Shown here piece after piece: positions 12,701 through 23,053 of a stretch of 64,000 bases of DNA (position 1 is its first letter; every line of letters starts with the position of its first letter). Source of the stretch: Bradysia coprophila (taxonomy: Eukaryota > Arthropoda > Insecta > Diptera > Sciaridae); contig NW_023503376.1 in the NCBI RefSeq assembly GCF_014529535.1, forward strand, positions 5,467,716-5,531,715. Direction: 5' to 3'. Below the pieces are notes generated by a model. The model saw nothing but the letters and a program-made list of their open reading frames with translations, had not been told where the DNA came from and searched no databases. Position numbers and translations under genes: made by a program.

Positions 12701-12801
12701 TCACCGAATGTAATCCACCGAATGGCGATTATATGTTCGGTAAACAGGGTCTAACGAAGGGGCTGGTGCCACGAGCTTTTTTGGAAGTTATTGATGATTA
12801 G
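6752..12801 (+). CDS. EndoB: endophilin B (N-BAR and SH3 membrane-shaping protein)
   Basis: Endophilin B bends membranes in endosome, autophagosome and mitochondrial trafficking. Seven exons join in frame with GT-AG introns: 6752-6829, 7051-7287, 7347-7607, 7808-7843, 7960-8150, 12476-12629, 12691-12801, giving 355 aa (vertebrate SH3GLB1 is about 365). The N-terminus DFNVKKLVKEAGNQLSRVVQ, then LTEEKLGTSEKTELD and FDRQAEITKLLLE, fit the amphipathic helix and BAR domain (about 1-250). SH3 occupies about 298-355 (RARVLCSYDAADATELNL to LVPRAFLEVID). The SH3 tryptophan motif reads DYMFG, so the usual Trp of the ligand groove is Tyr. Exon 7808-7843 encodes only 12 residues. The 4.3-kb intron before the SH3 exons carries a foldback element. 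A candidate AATAAA lies at about 13670. Confidence 0.9.
8439..8616 (+). CDS. EndoB: alternative terminal exon of endophilin B
   Basis: After a TGTTGCAG acceptor this frame accepts the same phase-2 junction as the SH3 exon at 12476. It encodes 59 residues beginning MRPPTPRLRINSEDF and stops at 8616. Joined to the exon ending at 8150 it would give a 326-aa protein with the BAR domain but no SH3. The exon is inferred from splice-site and phase agreement only. It might instead use an internal donor and act as a linker exon. Confidence 0.45.
9162..11773. repeat. large nested foldback element in the endophilin B intron
   Basis: The terminal inverted repeats are about 300 bp: the left arm begins GATATCGCCAAGACTTCAGG and the right arm ends with its complement near 11735-11770. 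Both arms share a TCGGAGACCGCTTG-type block and a GACATGTCAGAGGGTA-like block. Inside lie a second hairpin (about 9487-10235, arms about 340 bp with a loop near 9840-9890) and copy 1 of the 1.2-kb repeat family. Short frames in the arms mirror each other and are not genes. It is spliced out with the intron. Confidence 0.7.
10246..11453 (+). mobile_element. 1.2-kb repeat family A, copy 1
   Basis: Starts AGACCCGTACGAAGTACTGG and ends TTCGTACGGGTCGGCGTTAG-CTATG, so GACCCGTACGAA is a 12-bp inverted repeat at or near both ends. TTT flanks each side. Internal landmarks are a CCGTCTGTC microsatellite, ACGATAACTTGAGTAAAACG, TCTCCGGAGCGTGAGCTAGG, ATGGCTGCCGGCGGCCAT and an AT-rich TATATACC tract. Reading frames differ between copies, so it looks non-autonomous. 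Copies 2 and 3 are in the same orientation. Confidence 0.8.
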
Positions 12802-15800
12802 AAGGTGTATAAACGAAAAATTCAGAGACGTTCCTGTGCAAAAGTGATAGTTGTGATTCATTTATTCAATTAATTTTGGAATGTTAAAGCGACACCGCTC
12901 GGATTAGTTTGCTTATTATAGAATTTTCGGTTTGTTATTGTTGGGCGTTGTTAAGCTGTTTATCGATTGATTCGTCAGTGTGAGTGGCGACATAAGGTCA
13001 AGAGGTCAAGGGAAAGAGAGAAATTATTCTTATGCCATTGCATACATATTGCACTCATTTAGTTTGTAGATGGAACATTAGTGTACCGAAAGACTGCATT
13101 TTATTATGGTTTTGTTCAATGACAATTAATATCCAGACAATATATTAGGAAAATAACGATAAATCGAAAAGAAACCCCGGCGCGCGCTCTATCTCTTCAC
13201 TTACACTCAAAATCAATTAAAATGTGAAATTGTGAAACAAAATTGTGAAATACTTTTGCTGTAGCTTCACAGAGCGACACGAAAGGCATCCAAACCCAAA
13301 CGAAAATTTCGTGTGTTTTTCTTACATAGAACAATAACACAAAAGAAAAGTTCGCAATTTGGGCCTTTCCCGCGTCTCTCTGTAGAACTACAGCTAGAAG
13401 AAACACTCAGCTTCCAAATTAATGTTACGCCTGTTAATAATACTACTTAATCTCTGATATTTTACTCTATAAATTTATGAATCTATTTCGATGGAATTTA
13501 ATATTTTTAAGAAATTCAAATTTAACTGAAAATAGAAAATTATTCAGTCAAAAAAGTGAAATTAAAAATGAAAAATTTTACGTGCGCACTCGTTTTTAAA
13601 TCAATTTAATTTTTAGTGTTCAACTCTCTTAATGCAATGTTCGATCTGGTCGATTAAATTGATGTTACGAATAAAGGATGTGGAAATGATATTATCAAAA
13701 ATTATCAAAATAGGTGCCGCAGTCCCTGCGGTATTTATTAAATATTAAACAAAAATGGTGAAACGAGTGAAACGAATTGCGCATTGAAATGAGTTGTAGA
13801 TAAAGGGAACCCATTCAGGCGCTTTTCCTTGGGTTAATTTGTAAGATTTTTTTTGTTGTCTTTCTTTGTGTTCTTTCATTCTGATGCTTCCAACACCGTA
13901 CAATAAAATTCCCTGATAAATGGAGGACTCTAGAAGATCGTCATTTTTAGTTAGACGTCAGTGAAATTGGATTTGCCTTGGATTTGCTCCTTTTCAGCTG
14001 GTTTACTTATACAAATAAAACGCTCATACGAGCTCAGCTGATCCACTTGTGATGACGTTCTCATGCTAGTACTGATTCAGTCAAGGACCATTTTGGGCAA
14101 ACCCCCTTTCGTGTATTTTTCTCCAAATTTCCCCAAAAATACTTTTTGGTAAAATTAAGGAAAATAGGGAAAAATCTAGGAAAATGTGGGAAAATTCAAG
14201 AAAATGTTGGAAAATGTTTTCCCCAAAATATTATCTAGATCTTGCCCTAGAGATTCTGGTAATGTTTATAACTTCTACAGCTAACCACAACATTATATAT
14301 ATCAAAGAAAAAGGAATGAGATGTCTAGAAAGATTCTTGTTTGCAGCCGTTTGTTTTAAACCTAAATTTTACAGAATTTTGCTACATACAATTTTCACTG
14401 CCTCTTAAACTGCCTGCTACATTAAATCTCTTTGAAAGAAATGTAATATGAAAACAATGCTTCAATTGCTGTTTGCTTGGACTCATGGGAAAACTTTCGT
14501 TTTAACTCTCATGGAAGGGTGAATTGTATATCTCAATTAATATGGGAAATGTTCAAATCACCATTGACCAAGGACGGACGGGAAAGGGATCCAATTTTCG
14601 TTGATTATTATTCAGGAGCATTGTTTGCATAAAATATCTATTGAAGCGTTAAAGAAATTGCTAACTGAACTCAAGCTCAATCACATTTAGGAGAATTTAG
14701 AGAATTTTTTTCATAATATCCTAATTCCAGTCCCTCTATTGAAATGCAATGCGTAGAGCATAAAACTAAATAAAATTAAAAAATCGACTTTTGCTCTTCG
14801 GATTCAGGCACATACACTCACATTCCTCTAACAACTTTATTTTAAGGTTCGGAACAGACCATGCATCCCAATCCCTTATCCTCTATTCAAAGATCAGGTT
14901 AACCTGGAAGGCAGAAAAGCATTCGCGATCTGAATTTACCTGAAATCTGATAATCGTAATCAGTTCAGCTGCTGGAAATACCTGGAAAATTAACATGTAT
15001 AGCTGACACCTGATCTTATTTATCATGTAGACCTGATCAAATGAAAAACAGGTAGAATTGGATCACATTGACTAGAGATTTCTGGTTGCAGGTGAGATCT
15101 GACCAAAAACCGTTCCGAGCCTAACTCTGTTTTCCGAATTTCCAATTAGAATCTAAAAATGCATCGTAACGGTTTACGGAAAATATAACAGCCTACCTAG
15201 AAAACGGAACAATTATAATCAATTTCGCTACAATTCAATTATGAACAGTGCCTGGTTTTTGGCAATATAAATTAAGTGAAAATTGGTAGAGATTGAAATG
15301 CATTAGCCGCATATGAAGAGAGAGGTTGCAAGTCAACATTATGACAACTTCTTGAGAAGATAAATAAATAAAAGTTAAAAAACTATTTAAATATATTAAA
15401 AAGACAAAAAGAGTAAGAAACCTATATATTATTATAAAAAATATAAAAAATTGTTAACAAAAAATTTAGAGTATAAAAATACAAAAAATGAAACTCAAGA
15501 AACGAATTACATTTAAAAAACCAATTAAAAATGGAAATAATTGTTAAATTTCAAAGAAAATAAATATCCAAAAGTAAGTCATCAATTTAAGAGCGGAATT
15601 TTTATATGAACAACTTTTCTTTGCAACGGAATATCATCGAGGCTGCCTTTTCGAACCTTGATCAATAGCCATTTTCGATATCAGTAATGACACTGTTAAG
15701 GTTTTGTGCAAACTCAGTGCCTATTTTTAATAATTTAATTCTTTATATTCCTAAAAATTCTCAAAATTCATTTAAAGATAATATTTTTCTTGGAATTTTC

Positions 15801-15867
15801 AAGAATTTTACGGAATAAAATTACTAAAAATAGCAAAGGACAAGATTTCAGTTTTACAACATTTTTT
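12802..15867. other. endophilin B 3' region and intergenic DNA
   Basis: The first part is likely 3' UTR, with a candidate AATAAA at about 13670. Beyond that are AT-rich sequence, GGAAAA-rich low-complexity DNA near 14090-14225 (similar runs at 18205-18365) and ACCTGAT-rich diverged repeat near 14880-15120. No further gene is recognised. Confidence 0.35.
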
Positions 15868-17540
15868 AGACCCGTACGAAGTACTGGGGTCTTATAGGTT
15901 TACGCATACGTTTGTAACACGTCGAATTGGACTCCCTGAGTAAGGGGAAACCTATTGTGGTTGTCCAGAGATGCCAAATCAGCAAGAAAAAAAATGTCCG
16001 TCCGTCCGTCCGTCTGTCTGTCTGCACGATAACTTGAGTAAAACGCATCCGATTTTGAAAATTCTTTTTTTCCCCGTTTGGTAATGTCAAAAGACAGGCT
16101 AAGTTCGAAGATGAGTGATTTTGGATCGACCCCTCCCGAGCTGTGGCCCAATAAGTGCTTTACGGTTTTTCGAAGATATCTCCGGACATTTAAACGTTAA
16201 ACTTGTAAGTGATACGTCAAATAAAAGGTATTTACAATACCGATCGACAAAAAAAAAGTTTATGGAAATCGGATGACCGACTCGTGAGTTAGACCCCTTG
16301 GTGTGAAACAGGCACAGGGCGGCAAGCAGTTTTTGCTTGTAGGTCGGCCACATTTGAACATATTTCGTCTGTTTTAGCTTTATTATATAGGTATTGACCG
16401 TACCAATCAGGGAAAAAAAATTTATGAAATTATGTTCTCCGGAGCGTGAGCTAGGTCTCTTGGAGTGAGCTCTTATCTGGCTACTCGGCCGTACAGTGAA
16501 CGTGGAGTATTTTGTCAATATCTCGAGTAAATTTTGACCGAATTTCATGAATTTTTTTTGTTTGAAAGGTATTGACGAATGTAAAGCATCGGTACTATTT
16601 TCGGTTTCCTAACAAAATGGCTGCCGGCGGCCATATTGGATTTTATTAAAAGTGATATAAAGTGGGAAAAATGATACTTAGAGAGTTTCTGTTAACATGG
16701 AAATAATTTGTTATGTGTGTGGGGTTTCAGGGATTCCATATATGGACATCTATATATACCTATATACAGCTTTATTGAGCTATATACAGGCATAAAGAGC
16801 TATGTAATAGCATATTCCTCTGTGAAATGTTTATTTACAGTGAAATATAGGTAAATATAGCGGTATATAGCTGTTTTTAGAGATGAGCGGGCCGACGTTT
16901 TTTCAATACCCAACCCGACCCGGCCCGATCCAATTTTTTGAACCCGAGCCCGACCCGACCCGAGACTTTTCTCTTCGCGGCCCGACCCAACCCGACCCGA
17001 AAAAATCATCGGCCCGACGTGACCCGACTTTTTTTTACTATAAGAAATTTAATGAAAAATCATTTTCTACGCATAAAAGCTTTGCAATAATCTTATACGC
17101 GAAGTAAAATAATAAAATAAGTTAGTGTTTCATGCTTTATAGGCTTTTATTGGCTTAATTTAAATTTGTATTTCTAAGTCGGGCCGGCCCGAATTTTTGT
17201 TTTCAAAGCCCGACCCGACCCGACCCGAATGAATTTTCAAAACCCGGACCCGAACCCGATCGGGCCGGGTCGGGTCGGGTCGGGCCGATGTATTTCGGGC
17301 GGCCCGCTCATCTCTAGTTTAAATAGGAATTTATGAAATTTGACTTCGTACGGGGCTGTCTATATTGCCTCCGGCAATTTATTTGTATATGATAACAAGG
17401 CAAAGAGTGGATAATGTAAGTGATTTAAAAGGAAGAATAGTTTTTCAGCAGAGAAGAAAATGAAGTAAAAGAAATGAAGAGTTTCACATTAAAGGCTTTT
17501 GATACGAATAGGTGTTTCGTACGGGTCGGCGTTAGCTATG
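15868..17540 (+). mobile_element. 1.2-kb repeat family A, copy 2 (interrupted)
   Basis: Same ends and landmarks as copy 1 (GACCCGTACGAA inverted termini, TTT flanks). It is longer because a 439-bp GC-rich element is inserted at 16878-17316. A 149-codon minus-strand frame (16099-16548) is present only here; the corresponding frames in the other copies are broken, so it is not treated as a gene. Confidence 0.8.
16878..17316. mobile_element. GC-rich MITE inside repeat A copy 2
   Basis: The termini are TAGAGATGAGCGGGCCG and CGGCCCGCTCATCTCTA, a perfect 17-bp inverted repeat. Next to them are runs of CCGACCCGACCCG in opposite orientations. The uninterrupted copies read CTGTTTAAATAGG at this site; here the element is flanked by GTTT on both sides with a few extra T. 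The TAGAGATG start resembles hAT-type ends, but the target duplication is not a clean 8 bp. Confidence 0.75.
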
Positions 17541-19033
17541 TTTGTAATTGGATAAAACGGCCCCGAACTACAAATGACATTCGAACTGAAATTACAAACC
17601 CTTTTGTACTAGTTGCACAAACGGCGTTATCGAACCATCTTTTTATTCAATTTCATCCCTTCTATTCATTCGCGTGAAAGTTAGGAAAAACAAGATTTTT
17701 AGTATGAACAACCTTGCAAAATTCTGGTTCAGCTATCTTGTTGTTGTTAATGGCCTGAACCAACGCACTCCAAGAACAGGCACAAGAGCAGATTTTTTTA
17801 ACGGTCAAAAAACCTCTTATTTTGGGCCCCGCAGTGGTATTATACCAACATAAAAAAACGCGTTGCCTGAACTTCCCATGAAAAGCCCCAATTTTTAGAG
17901 GAAAACGGAAAACACCGAAAAAATCGAGGTTATGTTCAATGGTTTTTTCGATGCTCAACCGAAATCTCACTTTTCCAACCCTTTATCTGAAATCTTTACC
18001 CTATTATACACATTGTAAATTGTCTAGCAACACTTTGCTGTAATATTTCCGAGCGAAACGAACTTTTAAAGTCGAAATTACATGGGATACCATTACATCG
18101 TCAGCCCGTCTTAACAATTTTTTTTACGGAAAGCGTTTTCGAATTGAATATCATGTCGATATCGGAACGAATGTCTTTTTCACACTAGTGCCATGACGCC
18201 AGAGACTATTTTTGAGGAAAAACTTATCCCCATATTTTACTAAGTTTCACCACATTTTCTCGAATTTTCCAAGTTTTTCAAAAAAATATTTTTGGGAAAT
18301 TCGTAGAGCTGGTGAAATCTAGGAAAATTCAAGAAAATGTGGGCAAATGTTTTACCAAAAATAGTCCATACATAAAGGACTTCCATATATTTAAAAACAA
18401 ATCGTATTCTATCAACGCACTTAAAGCATGAGTGATACTATAAAATAGAGTACTGAAACTGGACAGTGTATAAAACAAGTTTTGGCACTGTAAAAAATAT
18501 GGAAACATTTTTCATACAAAGTAGTACTCTATTTGACAGCTGTCAATCGTGATACTTTTGCTTGAAATGCATTGATTCTATACTTGAATAGGAAATAGCA
18601 TTGTTGTACACACAAAAGATGTTGTTAAACTTGTCAACCACCACTCGTATTCTCATTGTCACATCTAGTGCGTAAAACACCATTTCGACAAATGTATCGA
18701 AAAGTGCGTTTTTTAGAACTACTACAAGAATGACACGACACATGAAAAGCAGCGTTTACGTATTCAATTTGCACTTAATTTTTTCTCATCAATGAATGGG
18801 TCAAATCAACCTTAAAATAAAATATTTCTGTTGGTTCAATGCTTCGATATCGATACACATTACAAGCGATAAAGCTAAAATAAGAAAACGGTGACCGATA
18901 TTCTAACATAATTTCTTATCACACTAAGCTTCTTTATCAGTCAAAAAAGTCACATCAGCTTTTGAACGATTTACCGGCAAAATTTACCAATCTGATTACA
19001 ACAACTTTCAAAGTCTAATTTTCCGTCCCCTCT
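17541..19033. other. intergenic, small hairpin at 18425-18560
   Basis: No gene recognised. An imperfect inverted pair (GAGTGATACTATAAAATAGA and AGTACTCTATTTGACAGCTG) at about 18425-18560 shares the ACTCTATTTGAC motif with the MITE at 58700 and may be a decayed relative. Confidence 0.3.
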
Positions 19034-21042
19034 TTACACATCAACATGTCCTTCTCTCTGTCGCCTTTCTGCCTCCAAACGATAATTTGGTGAGTTATAC
19101 AAATACGACAAAGTCGATGCAACACACGAAACAGCACCCATACAAATAAGTGCAGTTTTCATATTTTCCGGAGGATCCGCATCGGCCGATTCATCTCTCA
19201 GTTCATCGCCAACAATCAAAAATATTACAGCGAATGTCTGTCCTCCCATCCACAACAGTGACGTTGATGCACTAGATGCCGTTGGGTATGTACATTCGAT
19301 TCCCAGTTCGAGTGCGACTGGTAGTAGTGCAAAAGAAAGCAGGCCAATAATACAACAAACAGCACCGATGCCCGCAATAAAATCTCTTCGTACGGCGAAT
19401 ATGAAGCCGACATAGGCGAGACCCAGCAACGGTGTACACACCCTCAAAACTAAATGATACTTTTTCGTCTTGTCCACAAATGCTCCGGATATGCCAGCAC
19501 CGATGATACCACTTACAATCAACGAGGCGCCGAATATTCCTGCCTCATCGTCACTATATCCGTATGGTATGACAATTTGATTGATGAGAGAGGAGAATGC
19601 ATTGAAGAAAGCCACATAGATGGAAAAGACAATGAACAAAACCCAAAATGGAACATTCTTCGCAATTTTCCGGATGGAGGTCCAAAATGGCTCATCCGCT
19701 GCTTCAGCTAATGCGATTGCTGCAGAGCCTGACGGAGGTGTTGGTGGAAGGGATGGCATAAAAATTGCTGGAACTACAGCAACTGCAGCAACAATTGCAC
19801 AAATCAGCAACTATGGATAACAGAACGAGAGTAAACATTTCGTCAAAATTGCTCGTGACATTCTATACCGTAAATGGCATATCACTGCTTTGTCCGCAAA
19901 GTGCTGGTATGACTATCATTGCAACTGCGGCTGCAAATGGATTAGCTTCAATGGATTCAAAGAAAATAATTTCTGAATTAGTTACAAGAAATCGAAATGC
20001 AAGCAAGATTTCAACTCACAAACGCTACCGATCGTCGTTCCGATAGCTCGACTAGATTCGCTAAACCAAATAGCAGCGTATTTCGGAGGTGCGTTCAAAA
20101 AGAACGGTTGAGCCGAGGCTGCTATAAACTGTCCTAATAAGATAACAACCAATCGCGGTTCGAAATTATCTTCGGAACTGCTGATAAATGAGGCAAAGTA
20201 CCGTATCGCCGTTCCCACAAGATTGATGAGACCACCTAAAATAAGCTTGAACGGTAAGAGTTAAATTCCTTGTCAGTTTTAAAGAGAATTTATAGATTGG
20301 GAAGTTACAGTGCTAGTTTATGACCTACCGCTTTTTTGAGTCCCCATTTTTCAAAAACAAAACCGCTTACAGAGGACATAAGAATGTAAGCAACGAAATA
20401 TAATATCACCTGAAATAATAAAATTCTAACAAGTTTCCGAAAGAGTAAGAGTAGCCATATACGGTAAAAACGCGAAATACCCATGTAAGTACAGGTCGAG
20501 TAAGATTTACGTGGGAGACGCAAATACTACATGTTACACGTAGAATGCACATTTAAGTTGTAAAATTTACGAATGAGACAACTAACGACGACGAGAGCAA
20601 TCACTTATTCGTACTTTTCACTAAATTTTACGACTTAAATACACATAGTACGAGATGTAGTATGTACGTCTCACACGTAAATCGTACTCGTCATACGTAC
20701 ATGGGTGTTTTACCTTTTTGTCCGTGCAATTTCATCTCATAAACAATTGATACTCACAGACAAATTCACATGACTTTTTCCCGTATGAAGCCATTCGGCA
20801 GATATATCAGGTACTGCATTAAACGTTAACCACACAAGACCGGTGGAAAGATTCAGCATAAATATTGCCAACATACCGAACCACCTTCTTTTGTACATAA
20901 CATATTGACCATCCACTGCGACGCGATTCGAGGTATTTGTTGCAACTTTCGCATCATACTTCTGTAATTCATCATCCGTTTCCGTTGCTTTCGACAAATC
21001 GTCTTCCTCAAATGCGATGTTTTCGTGGTGATTCTTATCCAT
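19034..21042 (-). CDS. SLC49-type major facilitator transporter (MFSD7/FLVCR-like)
   Basis: A 12-helix plasma-membrane or organelle transporter of the family that includes FLVCR haem/choline carriers and SLC49A3. Five minus-strand exons join in frame: 20758-21042, 20329-20409, 20020-20245, 19869-19945, 19034-19810, giving 481 aa. All have GT-AG ends; the third starts after an unusual TTCAAG acceptor that restores phase. After a hydrophilic N-terminus (about 60 aa), YKRRWFGMLAIFMLNLSTGL is the family's first helix. GFVFEKWGLKKA plus LILGGLINLVGTAIRYFASF continue the N-terminal half. Helices 7-12 lie in the last exon, and the C-terminus is charged. The substrate cannot be read from sequence. 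The last intron is only 58 nt. Confidence 0.8.
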
Positions 21043-22066
21043 GCTTTCAGTTCACTAATATCTTTCTATGTTGCGTTGGAGTCAATTCAATTTGAACAAC
21101 TGATCTGAATGTAAACGATTGTTTTTGCAGAAAATCGGATTTTTGTTATCGAAATAGCGCAGATAACGAATTAACTACAGATATAGACGAGTGTATTTAT
21201 TGAAATAACCAGTTTATAGTCGACATATATATTTGTGTTACTTCACAAGCAGTGCACACCTATTGATAAATAGTGTCGTCATAACATATATAATATCTCA
21301 CATTATGTCTCACGCGAAGTCAAATAAATATTTCCATTCACAGAACAACAATCAACATTCACATTGGTACCTATAAAGTGGGGGAACAATACCTAATAAA
21401 CTAAAATAAAAATAAAAGTTTTAACTACTGCACGACAACAAGTGGTGTATAATACCACACACTAAGACCACTTTCTGACCTAAAACTATTTGCGACGCAT
21501 TGTATTCTGAATGATGACTCGAACTCGAACGAAGACCACAATTAGCGATGATATTAAGTTTATATTTTAGTTCCGAAAAGCAACTTACTGAAGAATAAGA
21601 ATGCACATGAATTTATGATGTCATCAACAGCAATCGGTGTATTTATACCAGGTCCGAATTTCCGTTCGGGCGACTTTTTCCAATTAGGTCCTCGATTCGT
21701 TTGACTGAGTAATATTGTGTAACTTACACCAGTGTAAGTGAATCACACAGTTCCGCCACATCACACTAGGGAGCAGCGATTTGGCGGTGCAAAATTTTAA
21801 AAGAAAACAAAAAAGATTGCGGAAATAGCTCAGGGAAATTTTTTCGATGGGAATATAAAAATGTAAAACACGAAATAGTTATTTGCATCACTTGGATTGA
21901 AACCACGAAATCATGCCCGCACGTTAGTTAGCGGGCGTGACGCAAGTCCACTACTAAAAATGTTTTAACAAAAATTTTTTGAGGACGGCGGAGCATATTA
22001 ACAGCAACTTTTTTACTTCTCCCCCTTAAAATTTGATAACTTTTGGTGTATGTTTGGCAACGGGAC
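21043..22066. other. upstream region of the SLC49-type gene
   Basis: AT-rich, no exon recognised. It presumably contains the 5' leader and promoter of the minus-strand transporter, but I could not place a TATA box or initiator with confidence. Confidence 0.3.
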
Positions 22067-22424
22067 GTATATACAGTTATATTGACATATATATAGCTAT
22101 ATTGACCTATATATAGCTATATTGACCTATATATAGCTATATTGACCTATTTATAGCTATGTTGACCTATATATAGCTATATTTACATATATATAGCTAT
22201 ATTGACCTATATATAGTTATTACATGACTATATTGACCTATTTATAGTTACTATATAGCAATATTGACCTATATATGGTTAGTATATGCCTATATTGACC
22301 TATATATAGATATGTTGACCTATATATAGTTAGTATATAGCTACATTGACCTATATATAGTTAGTATATAGCTATATTGACCTATATATAGCTATATTGA
22401 CCTATATAGTTAGTATATAGCTAA
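22067..22424. repeat. about 20-bp satellite, TATATAGCTATATTGACCTA unit
   Basis: About 17 variant copies of a unit close to TATATAGCTATATTGACCTA in direct array, some with a TATAGTTAG insertion. A very similar motif (ATATACCTATATTGAGCTAT) occurs inside the 1.2-kb repeat family A, which may be its source. Followed to about 22600 by low-complexity TTTTCAAAATTTTC runs. Confidence 0.85.
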
Positions 22425-22616
22425 AAATTTTTTTTTTAATTTTGAAAATTTTTCAAAATTTTTCAAAATTTTCAAAATTTTCAAAATTTTAAAAAATTTT
22501 CAAAAATTTCAAAAACTGTCAAAACTTTTCAAAAATTTCAAAAATTTTCAAAATTTTCAAATCTATCAAATTTTTCAAATTTTTTAATCTACTAATTCTT
22601 CCAAAAGAACTGATAT

Positions 22617-23053
22617 CAGTCAAAAACACTCAAAAAAGTAAAAGTGACGCAAGTCCCTGTGCATACTTCCAAAACAACTGATATCGCTGGAGGTGACGCA
22701 TTCTCCGCTTGTACGCAAAAACTGTAACAGCAAAAATTTGACCAAAGAAATTCTAGAAACAAAATTTTACCAAAAAAAATTTTGCGTCACAAGTGGCAGA
22801 TGTTGAGGAAAGTACTTTTAAGAATTTTTTTAAAATAGGCAAGAATACGTCCTAATACGTCCGAATCATCTGCCACTTTGTGACGCAAAATTTTTTTTGG
22901 TAAAATTTTGTTTCTAGAATTTCTTTGGTCAAATTTTTGCTGTTACAGTTTTTGCGTACAAGCGGAGAATGCGTCACCTCCAGCGATATCAGTTGTTTTG
23001 GAAGTATGCACAGGGACTTGCGTCACTTTTACTCTTTTGAGTGTTTTTGACTG
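22617..23053. repeat. foldback element, about 440 bp
   Basis: The left arm starts CAGTCAAAAACACTC and the right arm ends with its complement. Arms of about 190 bp match nearly perfectly and include AGTGACGCAAGTCCCTGTGC, CTGATATCGCTGGAGGTGAC and GTGACGCAAAATTTT near the loop (about 22800-22870). The organisation (GATATCGCT, then a GACGC block, then GTAAAATTTTG) closely parallels the element at 26268. Non-coding. Confidence 0.75.

Noticed and set aside
16099..16548. 149-codon minus-strand frame in repeat A copy 2
   Set aside because: The same region in copies 1 and 3 is frame-broken, so there is no conserved protein.
22067..22424. CRISPR-like array
   Set aside because: Contiguous degenerate AT-rich units with no unique spacers, in a eukaryotic genome.
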